Below the pieces are notes generated by a model that saw nothing but the letters and a program-made list of their open reading frames with translations, did not search any database and was not told where the DNA came from. Below, piece after piece: positions 58,237-64,000 of a stretch of 64,000 nt of DNA (the first letter of the stretch is position 1; each line of letters starts with the position of its first letter). Source of the DNA: Inia geoffrensis (Eukaryota > Chordata > Mammalia > Artiodactyla > Iniidae); NCBI GenBank assembly GCA_036417435.1, contig CM070916.1, positions 22,638,052 to 22,702,051 on the forward strand, read 5' to 3'. Position numbers and translations under genes: made by a program.

Positions 58237-58950
58237 TCATCCCAAATTGAGGTGGTGGACTTCGTATGCAAGATCTATGATTTTTTCCCCTTTTTCCTCT
58301 TTTTGTGAAAGTGTATGTGTACGTTTCTCTTTGAGATCTTGTCTGTATAGCTTTGCTTCCACCATTTGTCCTAGGGTTCTATCCGTCCACCATTGTTTTT
58401 TTTTTTCCTTTTTTTCTATAAGAAAAAAAATTTTCTTAATAATTAATTTTAATAATTCTATTATACTTTACCTTCCCTCTTTCTTTCTTTTCTTCCCCCC
58501 TTTATACAACGAATCATCCCAAGTGGAGGAGGTGGTCTTTGAAAGCAAGATTTATGATTTTTTCCCGTTTACCTCTTTTCGTGAGGGTGTATGTGTAAGT
58601 TTCTGTGTAGGATTTTGTCTGTATAGCGTGGCTTTCAACATTTGCCCTAAGGTTATATCCGTCTTTTTTTTTTTCCCCTTAATAATTAATTTTAATCATT
58701 CTATTATACTTTACCTTCCCTCCTTCTTTCTTTCCTTCCCCCCTTTATACAACGAATCATCCCAAGTGGAGGAGGTGGTCTTTGAAAGCAAGATTTATGA
58801 TTTTTTCCCCTTTACCTCTTTTCGTGAGGGTGTATGTGTAAGCTTCAGTGTAGGATTTTGTCTGTATAGCGTGGCTTTCAACATTTGTCCTAAGGTTATA
58901 TCCGTCCTTTTTCTTTTTTTTTTTTTTTCTTTTTTCCCCTAAATAATTAT
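58237..58950 (+). repeat. Three direct repeats in the L1 5'UTR (243-bp unit)
   Basis: Repeats start (TCATCCCAA) at 58237, 58514 and 58757. The last two are 243 bp apart and nearly identical; the first is more diverged and 277 bp before the second. Each holds a GTATATGTGTAMGTTTC-like core and a T-rich end. 243 is divisible by three, so one plus-strand frame (58232-58942, 236 codons) stays open across the array and encodes a repeated YNESSQVEEVVFESKIYDFF segment. Confidence 0.95.
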
Positions 58951-58984
58951 GTTTTAATTCAATAACTTTATTATACTTTACTTC

Positions 58985-59200
58985 ATTCTATTTTACTGTA
59001 TCTACTTTCTGTCCTTTTTCCTTCCTTCCTTCCTTCCTTCCTTCCTTCCTCCCTCCTTTCTTTCCTTCTGGCCTTCTTTCCTTCTTCTTTCTTTCTTCCT
59101 TCCTTCCCTCCCTCCTTCCTCCCTTCCTTCCTTCCTTCCCTCCTTTCCTTCTTTCTTTCTATCTTCCTATTTCTACTAATTCTCTCTACTTTCTCTCCCT
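58985..59200 (+). repeat. (CCTT)n pyrimidine tract in the L1 5'UTR
   Basis: About 200 bp of CCTTCCTTCC with TTTC and CCTC variants, strongly strand-asymmetric. Such a tract could form triplex DNA and is probably unstable in length. Confidence 0.9.
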
Positions 59201-59715
59201 TTTAATCTGACCTGTGTGGATGAAAGGTTCTTGCTGCTCCTGCCAGGAATCAGGACTCTACCTCTGAGGGGGGAGAGCCAACTTCAGGACACTGGTCCAC
59301 AAGAGATTTCCCAGCACCACATAATAGCAAACGGTGAAAATCTCCCAGGGATCTCCACCTTAACACCAGCACCCAGCTTCACTCAACGGCCAGCAAGCTA
59401 CAGTGCTGGACAACCTATGCCAAACAACTAGCAAAACAGAAACACAACCCCACCCATTAACAGAGAGGCTGCCTAAAATCATAATAAGTCCAGAGACACC
59501 CCAAAACACACCACCAGACGTGGACCTGCCCACCAGAGAGACAAGATCCAGCCTCATCCACCAGAACACAAGCACTAGTCCCCTCCACCAGGAAGCATAC
59601 ACAACCCACTAGACCAACCTTAGCCACTGGAGACAGACACCAAAAACAACGGGAACTACGAACCTGTAGCCTGCAAAAAAAAAAAGGAGACCCCAAACAC
59701 AGTAAGATAAGCAAA

Positions 59716-60621
59716 ATGAGAAGACAGAAAAACACACAGCAGATGAAGGAGCAAGATAAAAATGCACCAGACCTAACAAATGAAGAGGTAATAGGCAGTC
59801 TACCTGAAAAAGAATTCAGAATAATGATAGTAAAGATGATCCAGAATCTCGGAAATAGAATGGAGGCAGGGATGGAGAAGATGCAAGAAATGTTTAACAA
59901 AGATCTAGAAGAACTAAAGAACAAACAAACAGAGATGAACAACACAATAACTGAAATGAAAAATACACTAGATGGGATCAATAGCAGAATAACTGAGGCA
60001 GAAGAACGGATAAGTGACCTGGAAGATAAAATAGTGGAAATAACGACTGCAGAGCAGAATAAAGAAAAAAGAATGAAAAGAACTGAGGACAGTCTCAGAG
60101 ACCTCTGGGACAACATTAAACGCACCAACATTCGAATTATAGGGGTTCCAGAGGATGAAGAGAAAAAGAAAGGGACTGAGAAAATATTTGAAGAGATTAT
60201 AGTTGAAAACTTCCCTAATATGGGAAAGGAAATAGTTAACCAAGTCCAGGAAGCAGAGAGAGTCCCATACAGGATAAACCCAAGGAGAAATACGCCAAGA
60301 CACATATTAATCAAACTCTCAAAAGTTAAATACAAAGAAAGCATATTAAAAGCAGCAAGGGAAAAAAAACAAATAACACACAAGGGAGTCCCCATAAGGC
60401 TAACAGCTGATCTCTCAGCAGAAACTCTGCAAGCCAGAAGGGAGTGGCAGGACATACTGAAAGTGATGAAGCAGAAAAGCCTGCAACCACGATTACTCTA
60501 CCCAGCAAAGATCTCATTCAGATTTGATGGAGAAATTAAAACCTTTACAGACAAGCAAAAGCTGAGAGAGTTCAGCACCACCAAACCAGCTTTACAACAA
60601 CTGCTAAAGGAACTTCTATAG
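59716..60621 (+). CDS. LINE-1 ORF1 protein (RNA-binding chaperone), intact
   Basis: 301 codons, ATG to TAG with no break. The family product is a trimeric RNA-binding chaperone that coats L1 RNA in the cytoplasm and is required for retrotransposition. Visible order: a basic N-terminus (MRRQKN), a Glu/Lys-rich coiled coil at about residues 40-130 (heptad-like in LEELKNKQTEMNNTITEMKN), an RRM core starting with RTNIRIIGVPE (about 136-146) and RHILIKLSK (195-203), and a C-terminal domain with YPAKISFRF (262-270). It is shorter than human ORF1p (338 residues), mainly at the N-terminus. The start is the first ATG after the 5'UTR, preceded by AGCAAA. ORF2 follows after 58 bp. I expect it is translatable if the element is transcribed. 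Confidence 0.95.
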   Translation: MRRQKNTQQMKEQDKNAPDLTNEEVIGSLPEKEFRIMIVKMIQNLGNRMEAGMEKMQEMFNKDLEELKNKQTEMNNTITEMKNTLDGINSRITEAEERISDLEDKIVEITTAEQNKEKRMKRTEDSLRDLWDNIKRTNIRIIGVPEDEEKKKGTEKIFEEIIVENFPNMGKEIVNQVQEAERVPYRINPRRNTPRHILIKLSKVKYKESILKAAREKKQITHKGVPIRLTADLSAETLQARREWQDILKVMKQKSLQPRLLYPAKISFRFDGEIKTFTDKQKLREFSTTKPALQQLLKELL

Positions 60622-60679
60622 ACAAGAAACACAAGAGAAGGAAAGGACCTATAACAACAAACCCAAAACAATTTAGAAA

Positions 60680-63600
60680 ATGGGAATAGGAACATACATA
60701 TCAATAATTACCTTAAATGTAAATGGACTAAATGCTCCCACCAAAAGACACAGATTGGCTGAATGGATACAAAAACAAGACCCATATATATGCTGTCTAC
60801 AAGAGACCCACTTCAGACCTAGAGACACATAGAGACTGAAAGTAAGGGGATGGAAAAAGATATTCCATGCAAATGGAAATCAAAAGAAAGCTGGAGTAGC
60901 AATTCTCATATCAGACAAAATAGACTTTAAAATAAAGACCATTACAAGAGACAAAGAAGGACACTACATAATGATTAAGGGATCGATCCAAGAAGAAGAT
61001 ATAACAATTGTAAATATTTATGCACCTAACACAGGAGCACCTCAATACATAAGGCAAAAACTAACAGCCATAAAAGGGGAAATCGACAGTAATACATTCA
61101 TAGTAGGGGACTTCAACACCCCACTTTCACCAATGGACAGATCATCCAAAATGAAAATAAATAAGGAAACACAAGCTTTAAATGATACACTAAACAAGAT
61201 GGACTTAATTGATATCTATAGGACACTCCATCCAAAAACAACAGAATACACATTTTTCTCAAGTGCTCATGGAACATTCTCCAGGATAGATCATATCTTG
61301 GGTCACAAATCAAGCCTTGGTAAATTTAAGAAAATTGAAATTGTATCAAATATCTTTTCCGACCACAACGCCATGAGACTAGATATCAATTACAGGAAAA
61401 GATCTGTAAAAAATACAAACACATGGAGGCTAAACAATACATTACTCAATAATGAAGTGATCACTGAAGAAATCAAAGAGGAAATTAAAAAATACCTAGA
61501 AACAAATGACAATGGAGACACAACGACCCAAAACCTATGGGATGCTGCAAAAGCAGTTCTAAGAGGGAAGTTTATAGCAATACAAGCCCACCTTAAGAAG
61601 CAGGAAACATCTCGAATAAACAACCTAACCTTACAACTAAAGCAATTAGAGAAAGAAGAACAAAAAAACCGCAAATTTAGTAGAAGGAAAGAAATTATAA
61701 AAATCAGATCAGAAATAAACGAAAAAGAAATGAAGGAAACGATAGCAAAGATCAATAAAACTAAAAGTTGGTTCTTTGAGAAGATAAACAAAATAGATAA
61801 ACCATTAGCCAGACTTATCAAGAAAAAAAGGGAGAAAACTCAAATCAATAGAATTAGAAATGAAAAAGGAGCAGTAACAACTGACACTGCAGAAATACAA
61901 AAGATCATGAGAGATTACTACAAGCAACTCTATGCCAATAAAATGGACAATCTGGAAGAAATGGACAAATTCTTAGAAATGCACAAACTACCAAGACTGA
62001 ATCAGGAAGAAATAGAAAATATGAACAGACCAATCACAAACACTGAAATTGAAACTGTGATTAAAAATCTTCCAACAAACAAAAGCCCAGGACCAGATGG
62101 CTTCACAGCCGAATTCTATCAAGCATTTAGAGAAGAGCTAACACCTATCCTTCTCAAACTCTTCCAAAACATAGCAGAGGGAGGAACACTCCCCAATTCC
62201 TTCTACGAGGCCACCATCACCTTGATACCAAAACCAGACAAGGATGTCACAAAGAAAGAAAACTACAGGCCAATATCACTGATGAACATAGATGCAAAAA
62301 TCCTCAACAAAATACTAGCAAACAGAATCCAACAGCACATCAAAAGGATCATACACCATGATCAAGTGGGGTTTATTCCAGGAATGCAAGGATTCTTCAA
62401 TACACGCAAATCTATCAATGTGATCAACCATATTAACAAATTGAAGGAGAAAAACCATATGATCATCTCAATAGATGCAGAGAAAGCTTTTGACAAAATT
62501 CAACACCCATTTATGATAAAAACCCTGCAGAAAGTAGGCATAGAGGGAACTTTCCTTAACATAATAAAGGCCATATATGACAAACCCACAGCCAACATCA
62601 TCCTCAATGGTGAAAAACTGAAAGCATTTCCACTAAGATCAGGAACAAGACAAGGTTGCCCACTCTCACCACTCTTATTCAACATAGTTTTGGAAGTTTT
62701 AGCCACAGCAATCAGAGAAGAAAAGGAAATAAAAGGAATCCAAATCGGAAAAGAAGAAGTAAAGCTGTCACTGTTTGCAGATGACATGATACTATACATA
62801 GAGAATCCTAAAGATGCTACCAGAAAATTACTAGAGCTAATCAATGAATTTGGTAAAGTAGCAGGATACAAAATTAATGCACAGAAATCTCTGGCATTCC
62901 TATATATTAGTGATGAAAAATCTGAAAGTGAAATCAAGAAAACACTGCCATTTACCATTGCAACAAAAAGAATAAAATACCTAGGAATAAACCTACCTAG
63001 GGAGACAAAAGGCTTGTATGCAGAAAATTATAAGACACTGATGAAAGAAATTAAAGATGATACAAATAGATGGAGGGATATACCATGTTCTTGGATGGGA
63101 AGAATCAACATTGTGAAAATGACTCTACTACCCAAAGCAATCTATAGATTCAATGCAATCCCTATCAAACTGCCACTGGCATTTTTCACAGAACTAGAAC
63201 AAAAAATTTCACAATTTGTATGGAAACACAAAAGACCCCGAATAGCTAAAGCAATCTTGAGAGCAAAAAATGGAGCTGGAGGAATCAGGCTCCCTGACTT
63301 CAGACTATACTACAAAGCTACAGTAATCAAGACAGTATGGTACTGGCACAAAAACAGAACGATAGATCAATGGAACAGAATAGAAAGCCCAGAGATAAAC
63401 CCACGCACATACGGACACCTTATCTTTGATAATGGTGGCAGGAATATACAGTGGAGAAAGGACAGCCTCTTCAATAAGTGGTGCTGGGAAAACTGGACAG
63501 CTACATGTAAAAGTATGAGCTTAGATCACTCCCTCACACCGTACACAAAAATAAGCTCAAAATGGATTAAAGACCTAAATGTAAGGCCAGAAACTATCAA

Positions 63601-64000
63601 ACTTTTAGAGGAAAACATAGGCAGAACACTCTATGACATAAATCACAGCAAGATCCTTTTTGACCCACCTCCTAGAGCAATGGAAATAAAAACAAAAATA
63701 AACAAATGGGACCTAATGAAACTTCAAAGCTTTTGCACAGCAAAGGAAACCATAAACAAGACCAAAAGACAACCCTCAGAATGGGAGAAAATATTTGCAA
63801 ATGAAGCAACTGACAAAGGATTAATCTCCAAAATTTACAAGCAGCTTATGCAGCTCAATAACAAAAAACAAGCAACCCAATCCAAAAATGGGCAGAAGAC
63901 CTAAATAGACATTTCTCCAAAGAAGATATGCAGACTGCCAACAAACACATGAAAGAATGCTCAACATCATTAATCATTAGAGAAATGCAAATCAAAACTA
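60680..64000 (+). pseudogene. LINE-1 ORF2 (endonuclease/reverse transcriptase), broken
   Basis: Starts MGIGTYISIITLNVNGLNAP. The endonuclease motifs LNVNGL, CLQETH (Glu42), GDFNTPLS and SDHNAM are all visible, but codon 51 is TAG (60830-60832). The frame is then open from 60833 to a stop at 63904, with a Met at 60971 that allows a 977-codon product lacking the N-terminal endonuclease strands. The reverse-transcriptase motifs are intact: [47 protein letters not shown] and FADD at 62774-62785 (codons 699-702, close to the human numbering). At 63863-63868 an A6 run appears one base short: the family's residues resume in the next frame ([11 protein letters not shown]), which stays open to the edge. 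Confidence 0.92.

Larger units (their letters stand above)
56938..59715 (+). promoter_or_regulatory. LINE-1 5'UTR (internal promoter region)
   Basis: About 2.78 kb, much longer than the roughly 0.9 kb human L1 5'UTR. It opens with a YY1-type AAGATGGCGG, has a CpG-rich block (about 57180-58050), a 38-bp tandem array, a pyrimidine-rich region with 243-bp direct repeats, and a CCTT tract. That L1 5'UTRs drive transcription from the first base is established for the family; here it is inferred. No ORF0-like gene is claimed. Confidence 0.75.
56938..64000 (+). mobile_element. Near full-length LINE-1, right end beyond the window
   Basis: About 7.06 kb of one L1 element in 5'-to-3' order: 5'UTR (56938-59715), ORF1 (59716-60621), a 58-bp inter-ORF spacer, and ORF2 from 60680 to the edge of the window. 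Missing from view are the last ~500 bp of ORF2, the 3'UTR and the A tail, so the target duplication cannot be tested. The conservation of ORF1 marks a fairly recent insertion. ORF2 contains two lesions. Confidence 0.93.

Noticed and set aside
58232..58942. A novel 236-residue gene in the L1 5'UTR
   Set aside because: The frame is open because 243-bp repeats are a multiple of three. I list it as a finding but do not annotate a CDS.
59457..60455. 332-codon minus-strand frame
   Set aside because: Antisense shadow of L1 ORF1; purine-rich coding strands often give open antisense frames.

Overview
The window is nuclear DNA from a mammal, almost certainly a cetacean. It holds at least sixteen tRNA-derived SINEs of the CHR type. 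Most share a head that opens GGGCTTCCCTGGTGGCGCAG and a body running through GGCCGCTGAGCCTG to GAGAGGCCCGCGTACCGC plus an A-tail, the form typical of whales and dolphins. The LINE-1 3' ends are of the cetartiodactyl type, on a background of pan-mammalian MIR, L2, MLT1, MLT2, MER1, MER5 and MER20 fossils. I cannot tell toothed from baleen whale by eye.

I find no host protein-coding exon, tRNA, rRNA or CRISPR array. The window reads as AT-rich intergenic or deep intronic DNA. Nearly every longer open reading frame is explained by a repeat: SINE bodies, the two LINE families, or a 10-bp minisatellite.

Layout. 1-10.8 kb: 5'-truncated L1 tails, MIR, L2, an MLT1 LTR and four SINEs. 10.8-22.5 kb: sparse, mostly unassigned AT-rich DNA with MIR and L2 remnants and one SINE. 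22.5-28.1 kb: an MLT2-type LTR, a SINE nested in the tail of another SINE, old L1 pieces, MIRs and several CA/GT microsatellites. 28-33 kb: MIR and L2. 33.5-39.5 kb: SINEs, a degenerate L2 with recognisable reverse-transcriptase coding (minus strand), and an MLT1-like LTR split by a hAT transposon whose interior has become a 10-bp minisatellite. 40-47.8 kb: a 19-bp-TSD L1 tail, a solo ERV1-like LTR, a MER5A copy, and an ERVL pol fossil itself interrupted by another MER5A copy, then two SINEs. 47.8-56.7 kb: largely unassigned, with L2, MIR, MER20 and MLT1 remnants and two SINEs. 56.94-64.0 kb: a near full-length LINE-1 (plus strand) that runs off the right edge. It has a long 5'UTR with 38-bp and 243-bp tandem repeats, an intact 301-codon ORF1, and an ORF2 broken by one early stop and one late frameshift.

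The only protein genes are those of transposable elements. The L1 ORF1 and ORF2 products would normally work together as the retrotransposition ribonucleoprotein, and the CHR SINEs (A-tailed, with target-site duplications) are plausibly mobilised by such L1s. No new biological system is evident. The most unusual objects are the minisatellite-bearing hAT element and the repeat-structured L1 5'UTR.
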